This document shows, one piece after another, positions 17,445 to 25,761 of a stretch of DNA of 64,000 nt. This DNA comes from Desulfobacterales bacterium (GTDB lineage Bacteria > Desulfobacterota > Desulfobacteria > Desulfobacterales > JADGBH01). Location of the stretch: contig JADGBH010000002.1 in NCBI GenBank assembly GCA_015231595.1, positions 1 through 64,000 of the forward strand, read 5' to 3'. Below the pieces are notes generated by a model, which saw only the letters and a list, made by a program, of their open reading frames with translations, was not told where the DNA came from and made no database searches. Each line of letters begins with the position of its first letter. The stretch's first letter is position 1. The position numbers were made by a program, and so were the translations under genes.

Positions 17445-18929
17445 ATGGAATATTTTAAAATTATCGACCTTAATAAAGAACCGTTTTCTAACTCCCCTGA
17501 CCCTAATTTTTTTTTTAAATCCAATAAACACCTTGAATGTCTTCAAAAATTGGAACTATCTATTCGTTTAAAGAGGGGCTTAAATGTTGTTATTGGCGAT
17601 GTTGGCACTGGAAAGACTACTCTTTGCCGAAAATTAATTCAGGAAATTTCATCTGACGATAAGATTGAAACTCATCTTATATTAGATCCTTATTTTAAAA
17701 GCCCTATAGACTTTTTAAACGCTCTTTCCCAAATGTTTTGGAAAAATAGAAAAAAAAATGAATCTAATTCCGAAGACTTTGCAAAAGAAAGTATAAAACA
17801 ATATCTTTTCCAAAACGGTGCAGAGGAAAATAAAATAGTAGTTCTGCTTATAGACGAAGGTCAAAAAATACCTGTATTTTGCCTTGAAATAATAAGAGAA
17901 CTTTTAAATTATGAAACTAATGAATTCAAGCTTCTTCAAATAATAATTTTTGCTCAAAAGGAATTTGAATCTACAATATCCGAATATAAAAATTTTACTG
18001 ATAGGATTAATTTTTATCATTTACTTGAACCTTTAAGTTTTAATGAAACAAAAGAAATGATTTATTTTCGACTTAATACTGCTGGATATTCTTTAAATCA
18101 AAGGAGTCTTTTTACGCTGCCCGCAATTTGGGTAATATATAGAGCTACAAAAGGATATCCGAGGAGAATCGTAACTTTATGCCATAAAATTATTCTTACA
18201 TTAATAATTCAAAATTTTTCTAAAGCTTCATGGCGAATAGCAAAATCATGCTCTAAAAGGGCTTCAATTAAAATTGAAAGACGACCATTATTAAATTTTT
18301 TTTGGGGGATGTTTATTGGAATTTTGATTATTGGCTCATTATGGACATTCTACAATAAAAATCAGTTAGTTGTCTTAAATGATGTTCAGATTACTAAGCC
18401 TAAAATTATTGAAGTTACTTCTTTTAAAACAAAAGAAATTAAGCTTCAAAAAAATAATGGGCAAGATAAAATTATAAAAGAAGAAGAGCAAAAGCCTCCA
18501 AATTTAATTGGAGAAGTTAAACTAAAAAAAGGGGAGACTTTGTCATGGATGGCTTTAAAACTCTATGGATCTACTGGAAAAAATATTATTGATATTGTAA
18601 TGGAAGCTAATCCTAATATTATTCATCCGAATAAAGTAAAGGCTGGAGAATCTATAAAGTTTCCATCTATTATAATAAAAGAAAATACATCTTTTGAAGC
18701 AAATCCATACATACAAATCTCGGAATGCTCAAACTTAGAAACGGCTTTTTTTGATTTAAGAGAAAAAACAAAAATTTTTGAAAATTTAAGAATACTTGCG
18801 TATTGGGTCAATAAATCGGAAATTAAATTTTCTGTTGTTTCTTTTGTAATTGATGCTAAACAAGAAACCTCTAAAAAAGATATAGCCTCTTTTTATAATA
18901 ATGATATTATATTTTTAACCGCTTTTTAA
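17445..18929 (+). CDS. ExeA/GspA-like AAA ATPase with LysM-like domain
   Basis: The 494-residue protein begins with an AAA_22-type ATPase: NKEPFSNSPDPNFFF, Walker A GDVGTGKTT, Walker B VLLIDEGQK and the sensor stretch FAQKEFESTI. A TM helix follows at about 286-306, placing the rest in the periplasm. A LysM-like fold is visible near residues 360-405 (VKLKKGETLSWMALKLYGS, ANPNIIHPNKVKAGESI). ExeA/GspA proteins bind peptidoglycan and help secretins pass the cell wall. That fits the secretin 3 kb upstream, from which this gene is now separated by the pseudogene and cassette array. Confidence 0.85.
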   Translation: MEYFKIIDLNKEPFSNSPDPNFFFKSNKHLECLQKLELSIRLKRGLNVVIGDVGTGKTTLCRKLIQEISSDDKIETHLILDPYFKSPIDFLNALSQMFWKNRKKNESNSEDFAKESIKQYLFQNGAEENKIVVLLIDEGQKIPVFCLEIIRELLNYETNEFKLLQIIIFAQKEFESTISEYKNFTDRINFYHLLEPLSFNETKEMIYFRLNTAGYSLNQRSLFTLPAIWVIYRATKGYPRRIVTLCHKIILTLIIQNFSKASWRIAKSCSKRASIKIERRPLLNFFWGMFIGILIIGSLWTFYNKNQLVVLNDVQITKPKIIEVTSFKTKEIKLQKNNGQDKIIKEEEQKPPNLIGEVKLKKGETLSWMALKLYGSTGKNIIDIVMEANPNIIHPNKVKAGESIKFPSIIIKENTSFEANPYIQISECSNLETAFFDLREKTKIFENLRILAYWVNKSEIKFSVVSFVIDAKQETSKKDIASFYNNDIIFLTAF

Positions 18930-18980
18930 AGATTACACTCATTTCATTTATTTTAAGTAAAATTTAAAATTAAAAAAAAC

Positions 18981-19009
18981 TTGACAATAAATATTTATAG
19001 AATTATAGT
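18981..19009 (+). promoter_or_regulatory. Sigma70-type promoter of the marR gene
   Basis: TTGACA at 18981-18986 and TATAGT at 19004-19009 with a 17-base spacer. The expected transcription start falls at or just before the ATG at 19017, so the message would be leaderless or nearly so. No ribosome-binding site precedes that ATG, which agrees. Confidence 0.7.
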
Positions 19010-19018
19010 TAATACTAT
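19005..19018. promoter_or_regulatory. Candidate MarR operator, copy 1 (autoregulatory)
   Basis: ATAGTTAATACTAT overlaps the -10 box and the start codon of the marR gene. It matches 13 of 14 positions of ATAGTTAATAGTAT at 19519-19532, upstream of the next gene. The ATAGT/ACTAT ends form a short dyad. Confidence 0.55.
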
Positions 19019-19487
19019 GAACGATTTAAAAACAAATTCAAATCATCTTGATTTTCAAGCAAAAAAACTTCAAGGCTTAATAAAAGATATTATTCAATGC
19101 TGTGAAAATAGAAAACTCTATGAGATCAGCAAATTTGAGATTCCTTTTGCTGAATTAAAATGTTTGCTACTTTTTGAAGGTGCGCGTTACCTCACTGTAA
19201 AAACAATTTCCCAACGAATGGATGTGGCTAAAAGCCGAATCACTATACTGATTAACGGGTTAAAAAAAAAAGGATTTGTTGAAATTATTGATGATCCTGA
19301 AGATGCCAGAATAAAATTGATTAGATTAACAAATACAGGCTCTGCAAAATTAAATGAAATTATGAATTATCAAATGGAAATTCATAAAAAACTTCTACTT
19401 ACAATGGATGAAAATGAGCGTAAAAATGTTATAAATCATATGGAAATACTTAGAATGGCGATGGAAATCATTAAAAAGGAGTTATAG
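19017..19487 (+). CDS. MarR family transcriptional regulator
   Basis: 156 residues with the MarR winged helix-turn-helix: LLLFEGARYLTVKTISQRMD, then AKSRITILINGLKKKGFVEI and the wing DPEDARIKLIRLT, followed by C-terminal dimerisation helices. The start is the ATG at 19017, because an upstream in-frame TTG at 18981 is the -35 box itself. It precedes the DsrE-like, TusA and DsrMK-like genes by 68 bp on the same strand, and a shared palindrome sits at both promoters. It probably controls itself and that sulfur-related cluster; the effector is unknown. Confidence 0.88.
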   Translation: MNDLKTNSNHLDFQAKKLQGLIKDIIQCCENRKLYEISKFEIPFAELKCLLLFEGARYLTVKTISQRMDVAKSRITILINGLKKKGFVEIIDDPEDARIKLIRLTNTGSAKLNEIMNYQMEIHKKLLLTMDENERKNVINHMEILRMAMEIIKKEL

Positions 19488-19518
19488 CCTTTTTAATGAT
19501 ATAAAAATTTTTATATTA

Positions 19519-19536
19519 ATAGTTAATAGTATTAAC
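19519..19536. promoter_or_regulatory. Candidate MarR operator, copy 2
   Basis: GTTAATAGTATTAAC at 19522-19536 is a perfect palindrome around a central G. Its left part continues the 14-mer shared with 19005-19018. It lies just upstream of the AAGGAGG ribosome-binding site of the DsrE-like gene. Confidence 0.55.
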
Positions 19537-19555
19537 GAATAATAAGGAGGAACGT

Positions 19556-20122
19556 ATGGAAGAAAATTTTGTAACAAAAGAAATTTTTGAGCAACAAATC
19601 GAGGACATCAAAAAACAATTGGCCGCAATAAAAGGCGCAAGTCCTCAAAATAAATTATCAATGGTTGTTTTTAGTGGAGATCTTGATAAATTGCTTGCAT
19701 CTTTTATAATAGCAACTGGTGCTGTAGCAATGGGGATGGATGTGGTTATGTTTTTTACTTTTTGGGCAACTCCAGCTCTTAGGAATCCAAAAAAAACGAC
19801 CGGAGAAAAGGACATTATGGGAAAAATGTTTGGTGCTATGCTTCCTAAAGGTTCGGGAAAGGTTAAACTTTCTAAAATGAACATGGGTGGAATGGGCACA
19901 AAAATGATGAAGTCCTTGATGAAGAAAAAAAATGTAGCCTCTCTCGAACAAATGATAGATATGGCTGCTGAACTTGGAGTAAAAATTTATGTATGTGAAA
20001 TGTCAATGAATTTGATGGGCTTTAAGAGAGAAGAAATGATTGATTATCCTGATATTTCTTATTGCGGAGTAGCAAAATTTTTAGAAGACGCATTAGGCAG
20101 TAAAATTCAACTTTTTATATAA
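19556..20122 (+). CDS. DsrE/DsrF-like (DsrE2-type) sulfur-transfer family protein
   Basis: 188 residues. A charged coiled N-terminus is followed by the DsrE-like Rossmann-type fold: KLSMVVFSGDLDKLLASFII, then TGAVAMGMDVVMFFTFWATP, a Met/Lys-rich linker, and AAELGVKIYVCEMSMNLMG, which contains the conserved Cys expected to carry a persulfide. DsrE2 proteins act with TusA in cytoplasmic sulfur trafficking, and tusA is the next gene (40 bp). A strong AAGGAGG lies 6 bases before the ATG. Confidence 0.85.
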   Translation: MEENFVTKEIFEQQIEDIKKQLAAIKGASPQNKLSMVVFSGDLDKLLASFIIATGAVAMGMDVVMFFTFWATPALRNPKKTTGEKDIMGKMFGAMLPKGSGKVKLSKMNMGGMGTKMMKSLMKKKNVASLEQMIDMAAELGVKIYVCEMSMNLMGFKREEMIDYPDISYCGVAKFLEDALGSKIQLFI

Positions 20123-20162
20123 TAAATAAATTAACCAAGCAAATTTAATAAGGAGAACAAAC

Positions 20163-20405
20163 ATGAGTGAAACTATTAAAGTAGATAAAGTAATGAATCT
20201 TAAAGGCTTACCATGCCCAATGCCAATTGTTAAAATTAGCAAGGGAATCAAAGAAGTACAAATTGGGCAGATTATTGAAGCTTCTACAACTGATCCTGGA
20301 GCTCTTTCAGATTTTCCAGCATGGGCGAGAAGTAGCGGCAATGAAATTGTTAAAACTGAACAAGAAAGTGATGGTACCAAATTTTATATTAAGCGTATCG
20401 TATAA
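20163..20405 (+). CDS. tusA: TusA family sulfurtransferase
   Basis: 80-residue TusA/SirA-type sulfur carrier. The signature LKGLPCPMPIVKISKGI carries the active Cys in CPMP, followed by the GQIIEASTTDPGALSDFPAWA segment typical of the family. It would pass persulfide sulfur to or from the adjacent DsrE-like protein. AAGGAG lies 9 bases upstream of the ATG. Whether it serves tRNA thiolation or dissimilatory sulfur flow cannot be decided from sequence, but the neighbours favour the latter. Confidence 0.9.
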   Translation: MSETIKVDKVMNLKGLPCPMPIVKISKGIKEVQIGQIIEASTTDPGALSDFPAWARSSGNEIVKTEQESDGTKFYIKRIV

Positions 20406-20413
20406 ATGGTAAT

Positions 20414-20452
20414 GTAAAACGTCGTTTTGAATATTTCATAACGACGTTCTAC
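20414..20452 (+). other. Intercistronic hairpin between tusA and the DsrM-like gene
   Basis: AACGTCGTT (20418-20426) pairs with AACGACGTT (20440-20448), extended on both sides by GTA/TAC with one mismatch. There is no T-run, so it is more likely an mRNA processing or stability structure than a terminator. Confidence 0.5.
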
Positions 20453-20474
20453 TTGTAAAAATAAGGAGTATTTT

Positions 20475-21194
20475 ATGGAAAAAATATACTATATTGTTCT
20501 CGTTCCTATGGTTTATATCTCATTTGCAATGTTTATCTTCGGAATAATTTTTCAAGTTATTAGATTATTTTTTAAAGCAAAGAGTGCTGTTCCAGCTCCA
20601 ATTTTTTTTGGTAAAAATCCGAAACCATTTGCAGCATGGTATGACACATTTTTACTTCCAACTGTAAGAAAACATAACCCAATTCTATGGCTTTTTCTAA
20701 TGATATTTCATATATGTTTTTTGCTTCTAATAATTGGCCATATCGAACTGATAGCAGATATATCTATTATTCAAATCATTCCCCACACTATATTCTTAGG
20801 AAACGGATATATTGGATTTTTAATGGCAATTTCGCTGCTTTTTTTTCTTTTTCGACGTTTTTTTACGCCATATCGTCAACTTTCAATTCCAGAAGACTAT
20901 TTTTTATTAATTTTACTTTTTCTTACGGTTATTTTTGGAAGTGAAATGGATTGGGCAAGGAATTTGTATGGCTATGGACAATTAGGTATTGAAGATTATC
21001 GTACATACTTGTCGAGCATGATTTTTTTTAAGCCTGAATTAACGGATAATATTTTAGACTCAGGACATTCATTTATGTTGGTGCTGCATGTCTTTTTCGC
21101 CAATGTCTTTTTAATGATTGCACCATTTAGCAAAATTATCCACTTTATAATCGCCCTGCCGGTTAATAAGTTAAGGAGAGGAATTCATGGATAA
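20475..21194 (+). CDS. DsrM/HdrE/NarI-like heme b membrane subunit
   Basis: 239 residues with about five to six TM helices. Histidines lie within helices where NarI/DsrM proteins ligate heme b (IFHICFLLLIIGHIELI and GHSFMLVLHVFFAN). The product would exchange electrons with the quinone pool and pass them to or from the iron-sulfur partner encoded next. The downstream gene starts 8 bases before this stop, which indicates translational coupling. Related proteins include DsrM, HdrE and TmcC, and the sequence does not discriminate among them. Confidence 0.82.
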   Translation: MEKIYYIVLVPMVYISFAMFIFGIIFQVIRLFFKAKSAVPAPIFFGKNPKPFAAWYDTFLLPTVRKHNPILWLFLMIFHICFLLLIIGHIELIADISIIQIIPHTIFLGNGYIGFLMAISLLFFLFRRFFTPYRQLSIPEDYFLLILLFLTVIFGSEMDWARNLYGYGQLGIEDYRTYLSSMIFFKPELTDNILDSGHSFMLVLHVFFANVFLMIAPFSKIIHFIIALPVNKLRRGIHG

Positions 21195-22440
21195 AAATAC
21201 AAGAGAAGAATTATTAAAACTTTTTAGGACTAAATTGAGTCAATCAATGCAGTTTTATCTTGAAACCTGCACTCGATGCGGAGTTTGCACAACAGCTTGT
21301 CATGTCTATGCGTCAATGCCTAAAGTTAAAAATATTGCCGCTTATCGAGCTGAAATAATACGCCGTATTTATAACAAATATTTCAAATTAAATGGAAAAT
21401 TATGGCCAAAGATTTCAGATGCAAAGGTTTTGGATGAAACCGCTCTTGAAGAATTATACGAAGCCGCTTTTTCATGCACAGGATGCAGACGCTGCATGGT
21501 ATATTGTCCCTTTGGTATTGATACTCAAATGATAATGTCCATTGCTAAATTACTACTCGTAGGAGCTAATTCAGAGCCTGAAATACTTACAATGTTAGCG
21601 GATATGTCCGTTGAAAAAGGCAAAGCCTTAGATGTTTTTAAAGATAGTTTTTTGGCTGGCATCAAAAAATTGGAAGCGGAAGTAGTAAAAAAATGGCATT
21701 CTGAAGCAGGCACAACTCCAATTCCAATAGACATTGAAGGAGCAGATTTGCTCTATGTAGCTCTTGCTGGGGCTCATTCCATTGTTCCTGCCGCTGCTAT
21801 ATTTAACGCTGCTAAAGAAAATTGGACACTCAGCTTTTTTGAAGCTGTTAATTTTGGTGCATTTGTGGGTGATCCAACTAAAACTAAGCTTATTCTCGAT
21901 AGAATTGTTAATGAAGCTATACGTTTAAAAGTAAAAGAAGTTTGCATTTGCGAATGCGGCACTGCATTTCGAGTGATGAAGCAAGTGGCTGGAAATCAGC
22001 CGTTTAAAGTATCATCTATCACTGAAGTTCATGCACGTTATCTCAACAGCGGTCGTATTAAATTAGACAAACGTAAATTTAACACATCAATAACTTATCA
22101 CGATCCTTGCCAAATAGCTCGAAATGGTGGAGTTGTTGATGAACCGAGAAATATTATCTATCATTTAACCAATGACTTTAGGGAAATGTCTCCTGATCCT
22201 AATTATAACTGGTGTTGCGGTGGTGGTGGTGGATTAGTCGCTCTCGGAGATGAAACTCTTGATTTTAGAATGAAATCTTCTAAAGTTAAAGTTGATCAAA
22301 TTAAAAAGGCAGGTGCAAAAATACTTGCAACTGCTTGCGAAAACTGCCATACACAACTATGCAATCTTAACGATCATTACAAAATTGGTGTTGAAGTCAA
22401 ATTCCTTTCGTCAATGGTAGCTGATGCGTTAGTTCAATAA
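21187..22440 (+). CDS. DsrK/HdrD-like iron-sulfur (CCG domain) protein
   Basis: 417 residues. Two ferredoxin motifs near the N-terminus (CTRCGVCTTAC and CTGCRRCMVYCP) bind two [4Fe-4S] clusters. The C-terminal CCG domain is intact: DPCQIARN, then WCCGGGGG, then ACENCH, the pattern that binds the noncubane cluster of HdrB/HdrD. The first CCG repeat is degenerate (ICECGTAFRVM). As with DsrK/HdrD it probably reduces or oxidises a disulfide or trisulfide, here perhaps on the TusA or DsrE-like partner. It overlaps the membrane subunit gene. Confidence 0.87.
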   Translation: MDKNTREELLKLFRTKLSQSMQFYLETCTRCGVCTTACHVYASMPKVKNIAAYRAEIIRRIYNKYFKLNGKLWPKISDAKVLDETALEELYEAAFSCTGCRRCMVYCPFGIDTQMIMSIAKLLLVGANSEPEILTMLADMSVEKGKALDVFKDSFLAGIKKLEAEVVKKWHSEAGTTPIPIDIEGADLLYVALAGAHSIVPAAAIFNAAKENWTLSFFEAVNFGAFVGDPTKTKLILDRIVNEAIRLKVKEVCICECGTAFRVMKQVAGNQPFKVSSITEVHARYLNSGRIKLDKRKFNTSITYHDPCQIARNGGVVDEPRNIIYHLTNDFREMSPDPNYNWCCGGGGGLVALGDETLDFRMKSSKVKVDQIKKAGAKILATACENCHTQLCNLNDHYKIGVEVKFLSSMVADALVQ

Positions 22441-22466
22441 TTTTAAATAAATCGTAAAATATAGAG

Positions 22467-22508
22467 AAAACATTAAGCCCTGTTTGTATAAGCAGGGCTT
22501 AATGTTTT
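22467..22508 (+). terminator. Intrinsic terminator (bidirectional type)
   Basis: A perfect 16-bp stem: AAAACATTAAGCCCTG pairs with CAGGGCTTAATGTTTT around a 10-base loop. The stem ends in T4 on one strand and A4 on the other, followed by a T-rich run. It ends the marR-to-DsrK-like transcription unit. Confidence 0.85.
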
Positions 22509-22686
22509 ATGATTTTTTTTAGAAAAATGTTATCATTCAATATTGACAGCTTATTCCATAAAATGCTACCTCAAAACTTAAATCCTGTAAAAATAATCTT
22601 AACATGAATATGGAATTGCAGATTTTAAAACGATATGACTATAAGCTTTAGGCGGAAATGTCAAAAAAATCAACATTTAAAACTTC

Positions 22687-22715
22687 TTGACATTTTATAT
22701 ATTTTCAACTACTAA
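22687..22715 (+). promoter_or_regulatory. Candidate sigma70 promoter for rpmF-fabG
   Basis: TTGACA at 22687-22692, a 17-base spacer, and TACTAA at 22710-22715. It lies about 70 bp before the rpmF start and is the only good promoter in the gap after the terminator. Confidence 0.6.
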
Positions 22716-22785
22716 AGGCAATTTATAGATTTATTAGGGCTTTTAATAGAATACCAATAAAAAATAAATAGTTAGGAGAATAATA

Positions 22786-22983
22786 ATGGCTGTTCCAAAA
22801 CGTAGAACATCAAAAACAAGAAAACGAACAAGACAAGCGCAACAAAAAATAGGCGCTCCAAATTTATCAAAATGCTCTTTATGTGGAGCTCCAAAGGCGC
22901 CACATATTTTATGTCCAAATTGCAAATCATATAAAGGTAAAAAAATAGTAGAAGATAAAAAAGAAGAAAAAGAAAAAGATTAA
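22786..22983 (+). CDS. rpmF: 50S ribosomal protein L32
   Basis: 65-residue L32 with the N-terminus MAVPKRRTSKTRKRTR and the zinc-ribbon form CSLCGA/CPNC. The acidic-basic tail (EDKKEEKEKD) is slightly longer than usual. rpmF next to fatty-acid genes is a widely conserved arrangement; here plsX and fabH are absent and fabG follows 10 bp later. Confidence 0.96.
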   Translation: MAVPKRRTSKTRKRTRQAQQKIGAPNLSKCSLCGAPKAPHILCPNCKSYKGKKIVEDKKEEKEKD

Positions 22984-22993
22984 GATTTTTAGA

Positions 22994-23737
22994 ATGGAAC
23001 ATCAAAAAAAAGTAGTTGTAGTTACTGGAGGTTCAAGGGGTATAGGCAGAGCAATATGTATTGCTTTTGCAGATTCAGAAACCCAGATTTTTTTTAATTA
23101 TGCATCATCTGAGGCTTCTGCGCGAGAAACAGAAAAAATTGTTCAAGAATTAAAGGTAACCGCTATTGGAGAAAAAGTTAATGTTTCTTCAGAAAAAGAA
23201 GTTTCAGATTTCTTTAATAAAATCATTTCACAAACAGGCAGAATAGATATATTAGTTAATAATGCAGGAATTGCTAAAGACAATCTGATTGTCCGCATGA
23301 AAGATGCAGAATGGGATGAGGTAATTAATACAAATTTAAAAGGCGTTTTTCTTTGCACAAAGGCTGTTACAAGAACTATGATAAAACAAAGATTTGGCCG
23401 AATAATAAATATTACTTCAATTGTTGGAATTACAGGAAATGCTGGACAATCCAACTATTCTGCGTCTAAGGCCGGAATTATTGGTTTTACAAAATCTTGC
23501 GCAAAGGAACTTGCTTCAAGAAATATTACAGTAAATGCCGTAGCCCCGGGCTATATTGAAACTGATATGACTAATAATTTATCAGAAGAAATGAAAAAGT
23601 CTATGATTGAACAAATACCTTTGAAAAGAACTGGTAAGCCTGAAGAAGTAGCTGCTGTGATAAAATTTCTTGCTTCTAATGAAGCGAGCTATATAACAGG
23701 GCAAGTAATTCACGTGAGTGGAGGTTTATATATATGA
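22994..23737 (+). CDS. fabG: 3-oxoacyl-[acyl-carrier-protein] reductase
   Basis: FabG reduces 3-oxoacyl-ACP with NADPH in fatty-acid elongation. The 247-residue SDR protein shows the cofactor motif TGGSRGIGRA, NNAGIAKDN, the catalytic Ser in NITSIVG, YSASKAG (Tyr and Lys) and the C-terminal ASYITGQVIHVSGG. It lies between rpmF and acpP, and acpP starts 24 bp downstream. Confidence 0.95.
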   Translation: MEHQKKVVVVTGGSRGIGRAICIAFADSETQIFFNYASSEASARETEKIVQELKVTAIGEKVNVSSEKEVSDFFNKIISQTGRIDILVNNAGIAKDNLIVRMKDAEWDEVINTNLKGVFLCTKAVTRTMIKQRFGRIINITSIVGITGNAGQSNYSASKAGIIGFTKSCAKELASRNITVNAVAPGYIETDMTNNLSEEMKKSMIEQIPLKRTGKPEEVAAVIKFLASNEASYITGQVIHVSGGLYI

Positions 23738-23761
23738 AGAAGAATATTAAGGAGATAAGAC

Positions 23762-23992
23762 ATGTCAATTGAAGAAAAGGTAAGAAAAATAATATGTGAA
23801 AAGCTTGATGTTGAATTAGACGAAGTTGTGCGAGAAGCTTCACTAATTGATGATCTTGGGGCTGATTCTTTAGATTTAGTAGAACTTATGATGTCTATGG
23901 AAGATGAGTTTGATTTAGAAATTCCTGAAAAGGAATCTGAAAAAATAAAAACCGTTAAGGATATAATTGAATACATTGAATCTAAGCTATAA
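23762..23992 (+). CDS. acpP: Acyl carrier protein
   Basis: 76-residue acidic carrier protein. [15 protein letters not shown] holds the Ser that receives 4'-phosphopantetheine. Length and charge are normal. AAGGAG lies upstream. The fabG-acpP-fabF order matches fatty-acid synthesis operons in many bacteria. Confidence 0.97.
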   Translation: MSIEEKVRKIICEKLDVELDEVVREASLIDDLGADSLDLVELMMSMEDEFDLEIPEKESEKIKTVKDIIEYIESKL

Positions 23993-24034
23993 TTAATTTT
24001 GTATTTAATTTAATTTATAATTAAAGAGGTTTTC

Positions 24035-25270
24035 TTGCAAAGACGAGTAGTAATCACCGGCATGGGACTTATAACCCCATTAGGAATAGGTGTAAAGGAA
24101 TCTTGGACATCTCTGTGTTTGGGAAAATCAGGAATTTGTAAAATAACAAAATTCGATACAGATGGTTTAAAGACAAAGATTGCTGGGGAAGTAAAAAATT
24201 TCAAAATAGAAAATTTCATTTCAAATAAAACCGCTAAAAAAATGCTTCCTTTCGTTGCTTATGCTTTAGCCTGTTCAAAAATGGCTATTGAAGATGCTCA
24301 CATTCATATTGATAATTCAAATTGTGAAAAGATAGGAGTTATTTTAGGATGCACAATGGGCGGAATAGGAGCAATTGAAGAAACTGCTTTAACCTTAAAT
24401 CAAAATGGTTCAAGACAAATAAGTCCTTTTTTTATTCCAAGCGTTTTAGGCAATATGGTTGCGGCAATTGTTTCAATTAACTTTGGAACAAAAGGTCTTA
24501 ACTATACGATAGATACAGCCTGTGCTTCAGGGGCTCATGCTGTTGGAGAATCTTTTGAAATGATAAGAAGAGGTAGATCTGAAATGATGATTACAGGAGG
24601 CGTTGACTCAACAATAACTCCTTTATGTATTGCTGGATTTAATGCAATGAAAGCTTTATCTGTAAGAAATGATGAACCTGAAAAAGCATCAAGGCCCTTT
24701 GACCGAGATAGGGACGGATTTGTGGTTGGTGAAGGTGGAGGAATATTAGTGCTTGAAAGTCTTGATAGTGCTATTAAAAGGGGAGCTAATATTTATGCGG
24801 AAATATGCGGTTATGGCGCTAATTCTGATGCTTATCATATAACAGCTCCTGCACCCGAAGGAGAAGGTTCCGCTAAATGTATGCAATTGGCCTTGTTTGA
24901 CGCTGGTATATCCCATCTGCAGATTGATTACATAAATGCCCATGGAACTTCTACAAAATTAAATGATATATCTGAAACAATCGCAATAAAAAAAGTTTTT
25001 CAAGACAAAGCGAAATCCATTGCTGTAAGTTCAATAAAATCAATGATAGGTCATTTAATTGGCGCAGCTGGTAGCGTTGCAACAGCAGTTACTGCTTTGG
25101 TAATTCATGAAGGCATAATACCGCCTACCATCAATTTAGATATTCCAGATACTGAATGTGATCTTGATTATGTTCCTCATGTTGCAAGAAAAACAAAAGT
25201 AGATTTTGCTTTAATTAATTCTTTTGGTTTTGGAGGAACTAACGCTTCATTAGTTCTAAAAAAAGTATAA
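24035..25270 (+). CDS. fabF: 3-oxoacyl-[acyl-carrier-protein] synthase II
   Basis: Condensing enzyme of 411 residues. It starts at TTG with AAAGAGG 5 bases upstream. The N-terminus reads QRRVVITGMGLITPLG. The catalytic Cys lies in DTACASGAH, and the two His in INAHGTST and MIGHLIGAAG. The C-terminus NSFGFGGTNASLV is complete. It extends acyl-ACP and helps set membrane fatty-acid composition. Confidence 0.96.
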   Translation: MQRRVVITGMGLITPLGIGVKESWTSLCLGKSGICKITKFDTDGLKTKIAGEVKNFKIENFISNKTAKKMLPFVAYALACSKMAIEDAHIHIDNSNCEKIGVILGCTMGGIGAIEETALTLNQNGSRQISPFFIPSVLGNMVAAIVSINFGTKGLNYTIDTACASGAHAVGESFEMIRRGRSEMMITGGVDSTITPLCIAGFNAMKALSVRNDEPEKASRPFDRDRDGFVVGEGGGILVLESLDSAIKRGANIYAEICGYGANSDAYHITAPAPEGEGSAKCMQLALFDAGISHLQIDYINAHGTSTKLNDISETIAIKKVFQDKAKSIAVSSIKSMIGHLIGAAGSVATAVTALVIHEGIIPPTINLDIPDTECDLDYVPHVARKTKVDFALINSFGFGGTNASLVLKKV

Positions 25271-25290
25271 GACAAAGATAAGGTGTATTT

Positions 25291-25740
25291 ATGAAGAATG
25301 AAAAACAGCCAATTATAATAGGTTGTGATCATGCGGGTTATTTATTAAAAGAAAAAGTAAAAGTTTTTCTGATTGAAAATGGTTTTGATGTTGAAGATGC
25401 AGGTGTATATAACCAAAATTCTGTTGATTATACTGACATTGCTGTTAAAGTAGCATCTTTAATTGCAAAAGAAAAATTTGAAAAAGGAATTCTGATATGT
25501 GGAACAGGCATTGGAATGTCAATGGCTGCGAATAGATTTAAAAAAATTCGAGCAGCTATTTGTAATGATATGTTTTCTGCAATAATGTCAAGACGCCATA
25601 ATAATTCCAATGTGCTTGCTTTAGGTGCAAGGATAATTGGAGACGGCCTTGCTGAAGAAATTGTAAAGCTTTGGCTCGAGACACCTTTTGAAGGTGGAAG
25701 GCATATTTGTCGAATAGAAAAAATGGATACATGTTCATAA
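25291..25740 (+). CDS. rpiB: Ribose-5-phosphate isomerase B
   Basis: 149 residues of the RpiB/LacA-LacB family, interconverting ribose-5-phosphate and ribulose-5-phosphate. The start region GCDHAGYLLKEK and the core CGTGIGMSMAANRFKKIRAA with HNNSNVLALGAR are diagnostic. rpiB followed by glyA is a known arrangement in this kind of operon. It supplies pentose phosphate for the nucleotide and riboflavin genes downstream. Confidence 0.94.
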   Translation: MKNEKQPIIIGCDHAGYLLKEKVKVFLIENGFDVEDAGVYNQNSVDYTDIAVKVASLIAKEKFEKGILICGTGIGMSMAANRFKKIRAAICNDMFSAIMSRRHNNSNVLALGARIIGDGLAEEIVKLWLETPFEGGRHICRIEKMDTCS

Positions 25741-25761
25741 TAACAAAAAAATAAAGAAAGG

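Larger units (their letters stand above)
22441..22785. other. Intergenic region between the DsrK-like gene and rpmF
   Basis: About 345 bp without a gene. It contains the strong hairpin at 22467-22508 and a promoter at 22687-22715. Between them I see only AT-rich DNA with no credible ORF. Confidence 0.6.

Noticed and set aside
18981..19016. TTG start at 18981 for the MarR gene
   Set aside because: That TTG is part of the TTGACA -35 box; translation from the ATG at 19017 gives a normal MarR length.
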